The notes: generated by a model not told the origin, from the sequence alone. A stretch of DNA of 64,000 bases from Candidatus Didemnitutus mandela (GCA_002591725.1 NJAL01000001.1:44265-108264), one strand, 5' to 3'; numbered from the stretch's first letter, positions 46,639 through 55,685 are shown. Program-made: numbers and translations.

Positions 46639-47964
46639 CAATCCTGGTGCGGTTTTGCGATAAACGGTTGGGCTTTGTTCTGGAGCGCGAAAAATGGGTC
46701 GACGGGTTTTGGCGAGTTGTAGAATGAGGTCCGCGCCGCTGCGGGCGGTGTCGCAGCGAGAAAAATCTTCTGCGAGCTGTTGTGCAGCGTGGGCAAAATC
46801 GGGCGTGGTGAGAAGGTGATCAATATTGGTTCGGAGTGTTTTGGCGGAGACCTTGAAGGGATCGAGTCGGATGGCGGCTCCCGCTTCGATAAGGCGCTGG
46901 GCGGTCTCGAAGTGGTCCCACGCTTGCGGCAGGACGAGCAGCGGCACGCTGAGGGCGAGCGCGTCGTTTACGGTGTTGAACCCGCCGTGGCAGACGATAG
47001 CGGCTGAGCGCGAAAGCAGTTCGATCTGTGGAAGCCAGTTGGCGATGGTGACGTTTGGCGGAAGTTCACCGAAGGAGTCGGTACGAAAAAGATCGCCAAC
47101 TGTCATCGCAACCCGCCAAGGAGCGCCGCGCGCGGCCTCGATCATCTGATAGAAGACCTTCCGCTTTCCTTGAAGCGTGCCCATCGTAAAATAAATAAGT
47201 GGGCTTTCGTTCGTCGAAAACTGCGGAAGTTGGACTTCAGTGGTGGCGCTTTTTCGGTTGAGTGTGGGACCGATGTAGTGGACTTGCGGGCGAAGGTCAG
47301 ATCGAAAAAATTCGAACCGTTCGGTCGTATAGGAAAGATAAAGATATGGCGAAGCGTGGTCCGAGATTATGTTGCCCATCGGAGGCAGATCGAAAGCACG
47401 GCGGACGCGATTGACGTAGCGAGTGTTCAGACCCCAGTAGGCTAGGGAAAGTTTCCAAAGTGCCCCGTAGATGAAACCGAGTTTTTTTCGATTGGAGGGC
47501 AGACCAAAAGAATAGGGTGGAAGATCGGTACTGGCAAGCGGCGACGGAACCGGACAACTAGAAGCGTAGGGCAAACTGCAGAGTTCGGCAGAAAGGCTGC
47601 CGGGTAGGAACAGAATGTCGAAGACCGCGACATCAGGTTTCCACACGTCGATAACTTGCAGACAGGATCGTGCTGCCTCTTCCAGCCCATAGACAAAAAG
47701 GAAAAACGAGGCTTTTATTTTCCGCTCTTTGATGATCGTGCGGTAAATGTGGCCTTTGATAGCTTTTTGTTCGATCAGATCGACTGCATAGCCGCCCCAC
47801 GTAAAGGTGTTGTGCAAAGCCAGGTTATTGCGTGCGAGCATGTTGCGCACGCGCGGGTGGCTGATGAAAAGGACTTCGTGCCCATCAGCCTGCAGCTGGC
47901 ACGCTAGTGGCAACATAGGTGAGAGGTGGCCGACCAGCGGGGAACTGCCGAAGAGGATTTTCAC
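46630..47964 (-). CDS. macrolide-type glycosyltransferase (GT1 family)
   Basis: This 444-residue GT-B glycosyltransferase resembles UDP/TDP-sugar:macrolide transferases. The N-terminus reads KILFGSSPLVGHLSPMLPLA, the GT1 acceptor-domain start with its GH motif. The nucleotide-sugar motif CHGGFNTVNDAL lies near residue 325, followed by PLLVLPQAWDHF. I place the start at GTG 47964, which gives the expected N-terminus and lies 7 bases after the methyltransferase stop; a longer in-frame reading would overlap that gene by 200 bases. It probably attaches a deoxysugar to the polyketide, in a mandelalide-like product at C7. No sugar-nucleotide genes are in the window, so the donor must be made elsewhere. 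Confidence 0.9.
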   Translation of the reverse strand: MKILFGSSPLVGHLSPMLPLACQLQADGHEVLFISHPRVRNMLARNNLALHNTFTWGGYAVDLIEQKAIKGHIYRTIIKERKIKASFFLFVYGLEEAARSCLQVIDVWKPDVAVFDILFLPGSLSAELCSLPYASSCPVPSPLASTDLPPYSFGLPSNRKKLGFIYGALWKLSLAYWGLNTRYVNRVRRAFDLPPMGNIISDHASPYLYLSYTTERFEFFRSDLRPQVHYIGPTLNRKSATTEVQLPQFSTNESPLIYFTMGTLQGKRKVFYQMIEAARGAPWRVAMTVGDLFRTDSFGELPPNVTIANWLPQIELLSRSAAIVCHGGFNTVNDALALSVPLLVLPQAWDHFETAQRLIEAGAAIRLDPFKVSAKTLRTNIDHLLTTPDFAHAAQQLAEDFSRCDTARSGADLILQLAKTRRPIFRAPEQSPTVYRKTAPGLSI

Positions 47965-47971
47965 GATGAGG

Positions 47972-48919
47972 TCACGCCGTCTTTTCCAGGTAAAAAGCTG
48001 CCTGGTCTCCGCGTCCGAGGCGATTGAGTTTTTTGGCCTTTTTGGCGTAAGCGTGTAGGGTTTTAAGTGGGAAGTGTTTGAAAAACGTACGCGAGCCGCG
48101 TACCTGCTGAAGCGGGGTGTCGGTGCGGTAAAGCTCGCTGCTCCAAAATTGAAACGAGTTGGAATCGTAGACAATCTCCCGGATGGTAAAACCTGCGGTA
48201 GCCGCGAGCCGTCGAATACTTTCGGGTGTGTGCAGGAAAAAATGTCGCGGTGCGTCTAGTTGTCCCCAATCGACTCCGTAATCCTGCCAGGCTTGGGACG
48301 AAACAAGCGGAATGCGGATCAGACAGGTGCCGCTAGGTGTGAGCCGGGCATAAATATCGTGCAAAGTCTTGAGCGGAGCGGCGAGATGCTCGAAGACGTG
48401 GTGGAGCATAATGAGGTCCCATTTTCCGGCGAGATCGCATAGCTCGGCCTTGTGAATTTTTAGTCCACCTGGGTAACTAAGATCGTCGGCGTTGAACGGA
48501 TCGGCTCCCTCCAAATGGGTGAAGCCGAGGCGTTGCAAACTTTTTAAAAGGGCGCCGCGGCCGCATCCGAGATCGAGGATGCGCGTTTCGGGCGCAAGTT
48601 GTATTTGGCTCAAGCTGCTGAGGGCAGGGTTAGCTAGGATACTGTTGATCCAGCGGTCCAGCCAGCCACGTCCGGTGAATGCGTAGCGGTCGCGCCGGCG
48701 GAGAAGAAAGTGGACTACTGCCGGGAAGGTGTCTTCGTCCTGCTGCGCGTAGTATTCCGGCGGATAATGGCGCGCCATGTCGTCGGGAAAGTCGGCGATT
48801 TGAAGGCAGCCGCATTTCTGGCACTCCAGATAGAGGAAGGATTCACGGGTACCGAACATCATTTCCCGAGCTTGGTGGCGCCGCAGCTCTTTATTGTTGC
48901 CACAGATTCTACAGTTCAC
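47972..48919 (-). CDS. SAM-dependent methyltransferase with N-terminal zinc-binding cysteines
   Basis: This 315-residue class I methyltransferase carries motif I ILDLGCGRGALL at residues 114-125 and a LIMLHHVFEHL segment typical of the Methyltransf_23 group. Cys3/Cys6 and Cys33/Cys36 form a likely structural zinc site, common in this subfamily. It starts an operon with the glycosyltransferase (7-base gap), so it most likely O-methylates the sugar or the glycosylated macrolide; mandelalide A carries a 2-O-methyl deoxysugar. Methylation at another position cannot be excluded. Confidence 0.85.
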   Translation of the reverse strand: MNCRICGNNKELRRHQAREMMFGTRESFLYLECQKCGCLQIADFPDDMARHYPPEYYAQQDEDTFPAVVHFLLRRRDRYAFTGRGWLDRWINSILANPALSSLSQIQLAPETRILDLGCGRGALLKSLQRLGFTHLEGADPFNADDLSYPGGLKIHKAELCDLAGKWDLIMLHHVFEHLAAPLKTLHDIYARLTPSGTCLIRIPLVSSQAWQDYGVDWGQLDAPRHFFLHTPESIRRLAATAGFTIREIVYDSNSFQFWSSELYRTDTPLQQVRGSRTFFKHFPLKTLHAYAKKAKKLNRLGRGDQAAFYLEKTA

Positions 48920-48956
48920 GTCAAATGTTCAATCGAAGCCAGAGGTTATTTGCGTC
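48920..48956. promoter_or_regulatory. Short divergent intergenic region between tailoring and beta-branch operons
   Basis: Only 37 bases separate the divergent starts of the methyltransferase (minus) and the ACP (plus). AGAGG at 48941-48945, 11 bases before the ACP ATG, can serve as its ribosome binding site. The region is too short for two full promoters, so each promoter must overlap the opposing gene. I see no convincing -35/-10 pair. Confidence 0.4.
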
Positions 48957-49232
48957 ATGAATAAAGACGAGATATTTCAAATTATAAAAGCTCAGCTGCT
49001 TGCTATTTTGCCCGATTGTGATCCGCAACAGGTGGTTCCTGCTGCGAATATGCGGGAATTGGGCGCTAATTCCGTAGACCGCGCTGATGTTGTAATCCAG
49101 TCGCTCGAAGCGCTGCGCCTGAAGATTCCTCTTCATGAGACTGCCGGTTTAAAGAATTTGCAGGAACTCGTGGATTTGCTGCACGCGCGGCTGGTGGCCC
49201 GCGGGGCGCTGAGCGGGAACCTACGGCCATGA
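48957..49232 (+). CDS. free-standing acyl carrier protein of the beta-branch cassette
   Basis: This 91-residue ACP has its attachment serine in GANSVDRADVV, the sequence style of donor ACPs in HMG-synthase cassettes, which carry malonate that becomes acetyl-ACP. The ATG at 48957 gives a normal ACP N-terminus and has an AGAGG site upstream; an in-frame start 63 bases earlier would lie inside the divergent methyltransferase. Its stop overlaps the next start (ATGA). First gene of a six-gene operon. Confidence 0.92.
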   Translation: MNKDEIFQIIKAQLLAILPDCDPQQVVPAANMRELGANSVDRADVVIQSLEALRLKIPLHETAGLKNLQELVDLLHARLVARGALSGNLRP

Positions 49233-50470
49233 CGCACGAAGTCGTCGTCACGGGAATGGGAGTTGCGGCAGAGATTGGTGAGGGTTTGTCGGCTTTCGAG
49301 GCTGCCTTGCGGAGCGGAAAGAGTGGATTTTCGGCGGGCGATGGAATGGGAGCACCGGTCGTTTCCCGGCTGGCGATGGTCGATTTCGATGAGCGCTTGT
49401 TCCGGCTGACGCTGCCCGATGGATTGGTGCTGCGGGCAAAACGGGTCGCGCGACGATCTCCGCGGGTGTTGCAGATTGCACTCGTGATGGCTTTGGAAGC
49501 TTGGCAACATGCCGGATTGGTCGGGGCGAGCATGCCGCCAGAGAAAATCGATCTATTGGTTGCCGGTCACAATTTTGGGCAGGGGTTGCAGATACGCGTG
49601 GCCGAAAAATATGGGGTTAATCCCGAGTACGTGCTGGCGCGACACGCTTTGCAATTCATGGACACGGATTATCTCGGTGTGATTAGCGAGGTACTCGAGC
49701 TGCGTGGCGAGGGGTGTACGATTGGTGGCGCATCGGCGAGCGGGAACGTTGCGCTGCTGCAGGCGTGGCGCCAGATCGGGTCGGGCTTTAGTTCGCTAGC
49801 TTTGGTGGTTGGCCCGCCGGCGGAGCTTTCTGCGCTGGAAGTACACGCGTTCCGGAATCTCGGGGCGATGGGCGGGAGTCGCTTTGCGGCTACCCCGGAC
49901 CAGGCGTGCCGGCCTTTCGATATCGATCGTGAAGGATTCATTCTTGGCGAGGGTAGCGCGTGCCTTGTCCTCGAATCTGCGGAGAGTGCGCGACGGCGCG
50001 GCGCCAAGGTCTTCGGCCGTGTTGCGGGCGGCGCCCTTTGCCTTGATGGAAATCGGCTTGCCGATCCCTCGGTAGCCGGGGAAACTCGTACGATGCGGCA
50101 AGCCCTACAAACGGCTCACATGGCGCCTGAGGCGGTTGATTATGTGAACGCACATGCGACGAGTTCCTTGCTCGGCGACGAGGTTGAGGCGAAGGCGCTG
50201 TGGGAGGTTTTTGCGGATGCGATGCCCTGGATCAACGCGACAAAAGGGCTGACTGGTCACTGTCTTTTCAGTGCTTCGCTGGTTGAGGCAGTGGCGGTTC
50301 TGCTGCAGTTACGGGGTGGCTTTTTGCACCCCAATCGCAACCTTGCCCGTCCGTTGGACGAACGTTTACGGTTTGTGGGAGCCACAGCGTGTGAAACTGG
50401 CTGCGAGATCGCACTTAGTAACGCGTTTGGCTTTGGCGGAATCAACACGTCAATTATCTTTCAACGCTGA
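49229..50470 (+). CDS. KS-like malonyl-ACP decarboxylase (Cys-to-Ser)
   Basis: This 413-residue ketosynthase homologue has GGASASG where elongating KSs have TACSSS; Ser169 replaces the active-site Cys. The His regions are kept in modified form (HATSS and LTGH). Cassette KSs of this type decarboxylate malonyl-ACP to acetyl-ACP for the HMG-synthase step and cannot condense. Position after the donor ACP and before the HMG synthase is the standard order. The ATG overlaps the ACP stop. Confidence 0.93.
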   Translation: MTHEVVVTGMGVAAEIGEGLSAFEAALRSGKSGFSAGDGMGAPVVSRLAMVDFDERLFRLTLPDGLVLRAKRVARRSPRVLQIALVMALEAWQHAGLVGASMPPEKIDLLVAGHNFGQGLQIRVAEKYGVNPEYVLARHALQFMDTDYLGVISEVLELRGEGCTIGGASASGNVALLQAWRQIGSGFSSLALVVGPPAELSALEVHAFRNLGAMGGSRFAATPDQACRPFDIDREGFILGEGSACLVLESAESARRRGAKVFGRVAGGALCLDGNRLADPSVAGETRTMRQALQTAHMAPEAVDYVNAHATSSLLGDEVEAKALWEVFADAMPWINATKGLTGHCLFSASLVEAVAVLLQLRGGFLHPNRNLARPLDERLRFVGATACETGCEIALSNAFGFGGINTSIIFQR

Positions 50471-50480
50471 GACGACGCAT

Positions 50481-50487
50481 GAGGAGG
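50481..50487 (+). promoter_or_regulatory. Ribosome binding site of the HMG synthase
   Basis: GAGGAGG lies 8 bases before the ATG at 50496. It supports that start over in-frame alternatives further upstream inside the KS-like gene, and it is the strongest Shine-Dalgarno in the cassette. Confidence 0.8.
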
Positions 50488-50495
50488 AAAGAAAA

Positions 50496-51755
50496 ATGAT
50501 TACGGTAGGAATCGAAGCGATGCACGCCTATTGCGGCGCAGCTTATGTCGACGTGATGAAGCTTGCGGTCCATCGCGGGCTCGATCGCTCGCGCCTCGAG
50601 AATCTTCTCATGAAGGAAAAGGCGATCGCGATGCCATATGAGGATCCGATCAGCTTTGGCGTTAACGCGGCTAAACCGATCATCGATGCCCTGAGCGACA
50701 ACGAAAAATCACGAATCGAGCTGGTGATCTCCTGCACGGAATCGTCCTTCGATTTTGGTAAGTCGATGAGCACTTATTTTCATTATCATTTGGGGCTGAA
50801 TCGGAATTGCCGGCTCTTCGAGTTAAAGAATGCATGCTATTCTGGTGCGGCTGGCTTGCAGATGGCGATGTCGTTTGTGCTCTCACAAGCGTCGCCGGGA
50901 GCGAAGGCTCTCGTGATCGCGGCCGATATCTCGCGTTTTTACGCCACGGAGGGCGGACGGGGGTTGACGGAGGACTGGTCGTTTGCCGAGCCGACTGGCG
51001 GGGCCGGGGCGGTTGCGATGCTGGTGAGCGAGGTGCCATTTGTTTTCCAAGCTGATGTGGGTGCGAACGGCTATTACGGTTTCGAAGTCATGGATACCTG
51101 CCGACCTGTTCCGGATAGCGAGTCTGGCGATTCCGATCTTTCGCTGTTGTCGTATCTCGACTGCTGTGAGAATGCTTATCGCGAGTATGAGAAGCGGGTC
51201 ACAGGTGTTGACTACCGAACGGCGTTTGGCTACCTTGCCTTTCACACCCCATTTGGTGGCATGATCAAGGGGGCGCATCGGAACATGATGAGGAAAATGG
51301 CGAAAGCCGATCCAGCCAAGATTGAGGAAGATTTCGAACGACGCGTGATGCCAGGTCTCGGTTATTGCCGGCGGGTGGGCAACGTCATGGGAGCAACAAC
51401 GGCGCTTTCGCTTTTGAGCACGATCGAGCATGGGAACTTCGCTACGCCGCAACGGCTCGGCATTTTTTCCTATGGGTCGGGTTGCTGTTCGGAATTTTTC
51501 AGCGGAGTTGTAACAAGTGGAGGGCAGGGCGCGGTGCGACGGAAAAGCCTGGCGACGCAGTTGGATCAGCGCGTCGAGTTACCGATGGGGGACTACGATA
51601 ATCTGCTGCGCGGGATCGGTGCGGTACGTTTTGGCACTCGCAATTTTGAATGCGATCCGGCGATTTTGCCCCAGGTTCGGACGTCCTGCTCCGGGCGGGG
51701 CCGGTTGCTGTTGAAAGCGATCAAGGAGTTTCACCGCGAATACGAGTGGGTGTGA
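50496..51755 (+). CDS. HMG-CoA-synthase-like beta-branching enzyme
   Basis: This 419-residue protein condenses acetyl from the donor ACP onto the beta-ketone of the ACP-bound polyketide. It shows the nucleophile Cys114 in NACYSGAAGLQ and the later FHTPFGGMIKGAHR histidine region of the family. The start MITVGIEAMH is the typical HMGS N-terminus and is backed by a strong ribosome binding site. The only ACP in the two PKSs with the beta-branch Trp is at 24.5 kb, so that is its likely substrate. The end overlaps the first hydratase. Confidence 0.95.
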   Translation: MITVGIEAMHAYCGAAYVDVMKLAVHRGLDRSRLENLLMKEKAIAMPYEDPISFGVNAAKPIIDALSDNEKSRIELVISCTESSFDFGKSMSTYFHYHLGLNRNCRLFELKNACYSGAAGLQMAMSFVLSQASPGAKALVIAADISRFYATEGGRGLTEDWSFAEPTGGAGAVAMLVSEVPFVFQADVGANGYYGFEVMDTCRPVPDSESGDSDLSLLSYLDCCENAYREYEKRVTGVDYRTAFGYLAFHTPFGGMIKGAHRNMMRKMAKADPAKIEEDFERRVMPGLGYCRRVGNVMGATTALSLLSTIEHGNFATPQRLGIFSYGSGCCSEFFSGVVTSGGQGAVRRKSLATQLDQRVELPMGDYDNLLRGIGAVRFGTRNFECDPAILPQVRTSCSGRGRLLLKAIKEFHREYEWV

Positions 51756-52525
51756 TAGACACAATCTACCAAACGATCCAGGTGCGCCTCACGGGCCCGG
51801 TTTTTACGCTCCGGTTTGCCCGCCCGGAAGCGGGCAATACAATCAACGCCCGCCTGATCGAGGAATGTCACCAGGCGCTCTCTTCGATCGATGAAACTGT
51901 GCAGGTCGTCGTGGTCGAAGGATCGCCGACGGTGTTTTGTCTGGGCGCGGACTTTAAGGAAGTAAGCGTGGGCGTTCCGGGAGCATCGGCGCCGGGTGCG
52001 GTAGCGGAACCGATGTATGAATTATGGTCCCGCTTGGCGAACGGACCGTGGATTACGGTCGCCCATGTGCGCGGCAAGGCAAACGCGGGTGGCGTCGGTT
52101 TTGTGGCGGCGTGCGACATCGTGATTGCGGATCGGACGGCCGACTTTAGTCTTTCGGAAATGCTGTTCGGTTTGTTTCCTGCCTGCGTGCTGCCATTTCT
52201 CATCCGGCGCATTGGACGACAGCGCGCCCATTATCTCACTCTATCCACGCAGCCGTTGAACGCCGAGCAGGCGCTGGCGTGGGGGTTAGTAGACGTTTGT
52301 GACACCGACAGCGATGTGTTGCTGCGGCGCCAGCTGGGGCGGCTGCGCTGTATCTCGCGGCTGGCGGTGCAACGTTACCGGCAGTATATGGAGACGTTTG
52401 ACGATCAGGTTATTCGGGCGAAACGCGCGGCGCTTGCAGCCAATCGCGCCATTTTTACAGATAAGGAAAATTTGGAGAAAATCGCCCGTTACGTGAATAC
52501 CGGTAAGTTTCCCTGGGAGCCATGA
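51752..52525 (+). CDS. enoyl-CoA hydratase homologue ECH1 (dehydratase)
   Basis: This crotonase-fold protein of about 257 residues is the first of two in tandem. It has FCLGADF, the ECH1-type oxyanion region, and a GKANAGGVGFVAA segment that forms the second half of the oxyanion hole. ECH1 enzymes dehydrate HMG-ACP to a glutaconyl intermediate. I use the GTG at 51752, overlapping the HMGS stop; a GTG six bases earlier is equally possible. It overlaps ECH2 by ATGA. Confidence 0.9.
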   Translation: MIDTIYQTIQVRLTGPVFTLRFARPEAGNTINARLIEECHQALSSIDETVQVVVVEGSPTVFCLGADFKEVSVGVPGASAPGAVAEPMYELWSRLANGPWITVAHVRGKANAGGVGFVAACDIVIADRTADFSLSEMLFGLFPACVLPFLIRRIGRQRAHYLTLSTQPLNAEQALAWGLVDVCDTDSDVLLRRQLGRLRCISRLAVQRYRQYMETFDDQVIRAKRAALAANRAIFTDKENLEKIARYVNTGKFPWEP

Positions 52526-53280
52526 GCATTTCTGGTGAAAGTTTGGTCGATCTAACGGAGGTTGAGCCGGGCATTGTGCAGGTCTCAATGTGCGATCGCG
52601 AGCGTCGGAATACTTTTTCTCCGGGGTTGATGGAGGGGTTGGTTCGTTCGTTTGAAGCGGTGGCCGAACGTGCCGAGGCGAAGGTTGTGATCCTTACTGG
52701 CTATGATAATTATTTTTGTTCAGGCGGTACGCAGGAGGGGTTGCTTGCGCTCCACGAGGGGAAGGCGAAATTTACCGATGTTAATCTTTACGGGTTAGCG
52801 CTGGATTGTCGCGTGCCGGTGATCGCAGCGATGCAGGGTCATGGCATTGGTGGCGGATTTGTGATGGGGCTTTACGCGGATATTGTTCTGCTGAGCCGCG
52901 AAAACATTTATACGACAAATTTCATGAACTACGGTTTTACGCCGGGCATGGGGGCGACGTTTATTGTCCCGCAAAAGCTGGGGCTAGCTTTGGCGACGGA
53001 GATGCTTTTTACCGCGCGCAACTATCGCGGGGAAGAGTTAAAACAGCGTGGCGTGCCTTTCCTGGTGCTGCCGCGGGCGGAGGTGTTGTCGAAGGCGCTG
53101 GCTTTCGCCCGGCAGCTTGCGGAGAAGCCGTTGGGGGCGTTGCTCGAATTGAAAGGCCAGCTTGCGGCGCCATTGCGCGAGCGGCTTCCGGAGTGTATCG
53201 CCCAGGAGGTTGCGATGCATGAACGGACCTTTCACGATGCCGAGGTAAGAGCGCGAATCGAAGCGCGCTTCGGGAAATAA
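52522..53280 (+). CDS. enoyl-CoA hydratase homologue ECH2 (decarboxylase)
   Basis: This second crotonase-fold protein, 252 residues, has FCSGGTQEG and GHGIGGGFVMG, the two oxyanion segments of ECH2 decarboxylases. ECH2 decarboxylates the glutaconyl chain to leave a beta-methyl alkene. Gene order after ECH1 supports the role; the regiochemistry of the alkene cannot be read from sequence. It is 3 bases upstream of the enoyl reductase. Confidence 0.9.
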   Translation: MSISGESLVDLTEVEPGIVQVSMCDRERRNTFSPGLMEGLVRSFEAVAERAEAKVVILTGYDNYFCSGGTQEGLLALHEGKAKFTDVNLYGLALDCRVPVIAAMQGHGIGGGFVMGLYADIVLLSRENIYTTNFMNYGFTPGMGATFIVPQKLGLALATEMLFTARNYRGEELKQRGVPFLVLPRAEVLSKALAFARQLAEKPLGALLELKGQLAAPLRERLPECIAQEVAMHERTFHDAEVRARIEARFGK

Positions 53281-53283
53281 ACC

Positions 53284-54672
53284 ATGCTTGGCAAACCTCC
53301 GGCTTATTTTACGTCCGAGTTATTAGGCAGCGTTGATTTCAAGGCTGATTATGGGTTGCGCTATGCTTATTTGGCGGGAGCAATGTATCGCGGGATTGCG
53401 TCGACCGATCTTGTTGTGCGTCTGGGTCAGGTTGGAATGATGGGTTTTTTTGGTGCTGGCGGATGTTCTTTGGGCGAGGTCGAATTGGCAATTCGCGATG
53501 TGCAGGCGCGATTGAGTCGAGGCGAGGCTTATGGATTTAATCTTATTGCCAATTACCGGAGTCCAGAGAAGGAGATGGAGGTGGTGGTGCTGTATTTGCG
53601 TTTGGGCGTGAAGCGTATTGAGGCGTCGGCTTTCATGCAAGTTACTCCCGCCTTGGTGTGGTTTCGTGTCTCGGGTTTGCGGCGCGCACCGGAAGGTGGT
53701 GTAACTTGCGACCATCAGGTGGTGGCGAAGCTTTCGCGACCGGAGGTGGCGGAAGCTTTTATGAAGCCGGCGCCTGATACAATGGTTACGGATTTGCAGC
53801 GGGCCGGCCGGATCACGGCAGAGCAGGCGCAACTTGCAGCGATGGTTCCGATGAGCCATGACATTTGCGTGGAGGCTGATTCAGGCGGACACACGGATCG
53901 CGGCAACTCGACCGTGTTGTTTCCGGGAATTCAGAGCCTGCGGGCGCGGTTGCAGCTGCGATTGCGTGACCCAAAACGAATACGTGTGGGGCTTGCGGGG
54001 GGAATTGGAACGCCGGCTGCGGCTGCGGCTGCGTTTGTGATGGGTGCGGATTTTATCCTGACGGGATCGATCAACCAGTGTACGGTGGAAGCGGGGATGA
54101 GCGAGGCAGTAAAGGACTTACTCCAGGAAATCAACGTGCAGGACACGGCCTATGCGCCGGCGGGGGATATGTTTGAAACAGGCGCAAAGGTGCAGGTGCT
54201 GCGGCGCGGAGTGTTGTTCCCTGCGCGGGCAAACAAGCTATTCTCACTTTATCAGCAGTATAATGGCCTGGACGCGATTCCGGAGGCGATGCGCCGGCAG
54301 ATCGAGGAAAAGTATTTTGGCTGTTTCTTTTCCGAAGTCTGGCAGGAGATCAAAGTGTATTTGCAGAGCCGTGGTCTAGCGGAGGAAATCGATAAATCCG
54401 AGCGTAGCGAAAAGCACCGGATGGCTCAGGTCTTTCGCTGGTATTTCCGGCGTTCATTTCGGCTGGCGAAGGAAGGCGATCCGAAGAACCAAGTCGATTT
54501 TCAGGTGCATACGGGGCCGGCGCTTGGGGCGTTCAACCAGTGGGTTGCCGGTTCGGTGCTCGCTTCCTGGCGACAACGGCATGTAGACCAGATTGCGATC
54601 CGTTTGCTCGAAGAGACGGCGGTGCTATTTAACCGCCATTATACGCTGGTGAAGGGCGTTGGCGGTTTGTAG
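53284..54672 (+). CDS. PfaD-type trans-acting enoyl reductase
   Basis: This 462-residue FMN-dependent reductase is of the nitronate-monooxygenase/PfaD family that serves as free ER in trans-AT systems. The TIM-barrel motifs seen are MGFFGAGG near the N-terminus, VEADSGGHTDRG, and GLAGGIGTP followed by GADFILTGSINQ (FMN phosphate binding). It ends the cassette operon. Two modules already have in-cis ERs (5.5 and 24.9 kb), so this enzyme either acts on a module upstream of the window or backs up a cis ER. The 3' end overlaps the convergent patatin-like gene by 34 bases. Confidence 0.92.
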   Translation: MLGKPPAYFTSELLGSVDFKADYGLRYAYLAGAMYRGIASTDLVVRLGQVGMMGFFGAGGCSLGEVELAIRDVQARLSRGEAYGFNLIANYRSPEKEMEVVVLYLRLGVKRIEASAFMQVTPALVWFRVSGLRRAPEGGVTCDHQVVAKLSRPEVAEAFMKPAPDTMVTDLQRAGRITAEQAQLAAMVPMSHDICVEADSGGHTDRGNSTVLFPGIQSLRARLQLRLRDPKRIRVGLAGGIGTPAAAAAAFVMGADFILTGSINQCTVEAGMSEAVKDLLQEINVQDTAYAPAGDMFETGAKVQVLRRGVLFPARANKLFSLYQQYNGLDAIPEAMRRQIEEKYFGCFFSEVWQEIKVYLQSRGLAEEIDKSERSEKHRMAQVFRWYFRRSFRLAKEGDPKNQVDFQVHTGPALGAFNQWVAGSVLASWRQRHVDQIAIRLLEETAVLFNRHYTLVKGVGGL

Positions 54673-55685
54673 GCGGAAAGATAGTTGGCTGCGGCCTGAT
54701 AGCCGGCTTGGAAAAGTTTTTGGTAGCTCGCATCGCTTGGCTTGATACTGAAGTCGGTCTGCTGGACGCCGCAGTCACTTATCATGATTGTCCGCTTGCG
54801 GGTAGCGTCTGTTGATTGCACGGAGGAGTCGATTCCGAGCATCATCGCGGTAATAAGATTGGCGATGTAGGAGCGTCGGTTTGTGACGGGTTTGGCCCTC
54901 GCTGTGTCGACGGTGGTGTAATGGTAATGGTAAAAGCCCAGTGTTTCCCAGTTAATGCTGTGGTCGAAATACGGGTTTCCGGGGGCATATTTGTCGTGAT
55001 CGAATATCTCGAGTGGGTAGTTTTTTGTAAGGCCGCCGTCGCAGTAATAATCGCCTTGTCCGAGCTGTTTGCCGTCGAAGCGCATCGCTTCGGAAAAAAA
55101 CGGAATGGCCGTCGACATGCGGACGGCGTCGGCGAGTGCAACATCTGGTGTGGTGTCCGCTGAGAATATTTCGGTCGAGTGGCGGGTTATATTCGTGACG
55201 ACCACATGGATGTCGTGAAATCCGCAGTTGCGAAATTCGCGGAACGTGATCCGCGGATTACCGGTATGGGTGCCGATTACGTTTTGTATCCACTGGTAAA
55301 AGTAGCTGTTGGCGTAGAACCCGAGTCGGTCGCGGAAGCGTCGCAAGCATTGCATGCGGGCTCGGGTTTTTTCGAAGAGGATCCTTTTTTTGGGTTGGGG
55401 AATCTGGTCGTAGGTCTGGCGGATTTTGGAGAAGTCCAAATCATCCACGATGCTCCGGATTTGTTTGGCGGAAAGTTTGAGGCTGACGAGGCCGGACATT
55501 ACGGCGCCGGCCGAGGCTCCGGCTGTGCGTTGGATCTGACTGAGCAATCCCGCTTCCTCCAAAGCAAACACGGCTCCGGAGTAGAGTACGATCAGGACTC
55601 CACCGCCTTTAAACACGAGGTTCTTTTGTATAAATTTCGGGTTCACCAATTTTACTATGGGGCGTAATTTTGCGGCCCGATTCAT
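54639..55685 (-). CDS. patatin-like serine hydrolase
   Basis: This 348-residue protein has the patatin-like phospholipase signatures: FKGGGV (residues 25-30, oxyanion loop), nucleophile Ser58 in GASAG, and Asp216 in DGG for the catalytic dyad. No signal peptide is visible. It is convergent with the PfaD gene, overlapping its end by 34 bases, and divergent from the trans-AT gene. Patatin-like enzymes hydrolyse acyl esters, mostly lipids. A role in self-protection, acyl removal or precursor supply is possible but unsupported; it may be an ordinary lipase beside the cluster. Confidence 0.85.
   Translation of the reverse strand: MNRAAKLRPIVKLVNPKFIQKNLVFKGGGVLIVLYSGAVFALEEAGLLSQIQRTAGASAGAVMSGLVSLKLSAKQIRSIVDDLDFSKIRQTYDQIPQPKKRILFEKTRARMQCLRRFRDRLGFYANSYFYQWIQNVIGTHTGNPRITFREFRNCGFHDIHVVVTNITRHSTEIFSADTTPDVALADAVRMSTAIPFFSEAMRFDGKQLGQGDYYCDGGLTKNYPLEIFDHDKYAPGNPYFDHSINWETLGFYHYHYTTVDTARAKPVTNRRSYIANLITAMMLGIDSSVQSTDATRKRTIMISDCGVQQTDFSIKPSDASYQKLFQAGYQAAANYLSAYKPPTPFTSV

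Noticed and set aside
46826..47149. Plus-strand frame of 107 residues within the glycosyltransferase.
   Set aside because: It lies opposite a well-supported gene and shows no family features; an antisense shadow.
47965..48174. Longer glycosyltransferase reading extending into the methyltransferase.
   Set aside because: The typical GT1 N-terminus begins at GTG 47964 and the upstream residues are the antisense-strand neighbour's coding sequence in another frame.
50271..50495. Longer HMG synthase reading starting inside the KS-like gene.
   Set aside because: The family N-terminus begins at 50496, directly after a strong ribosome binding site; the extra residues are the other frame of the KS-like gene.
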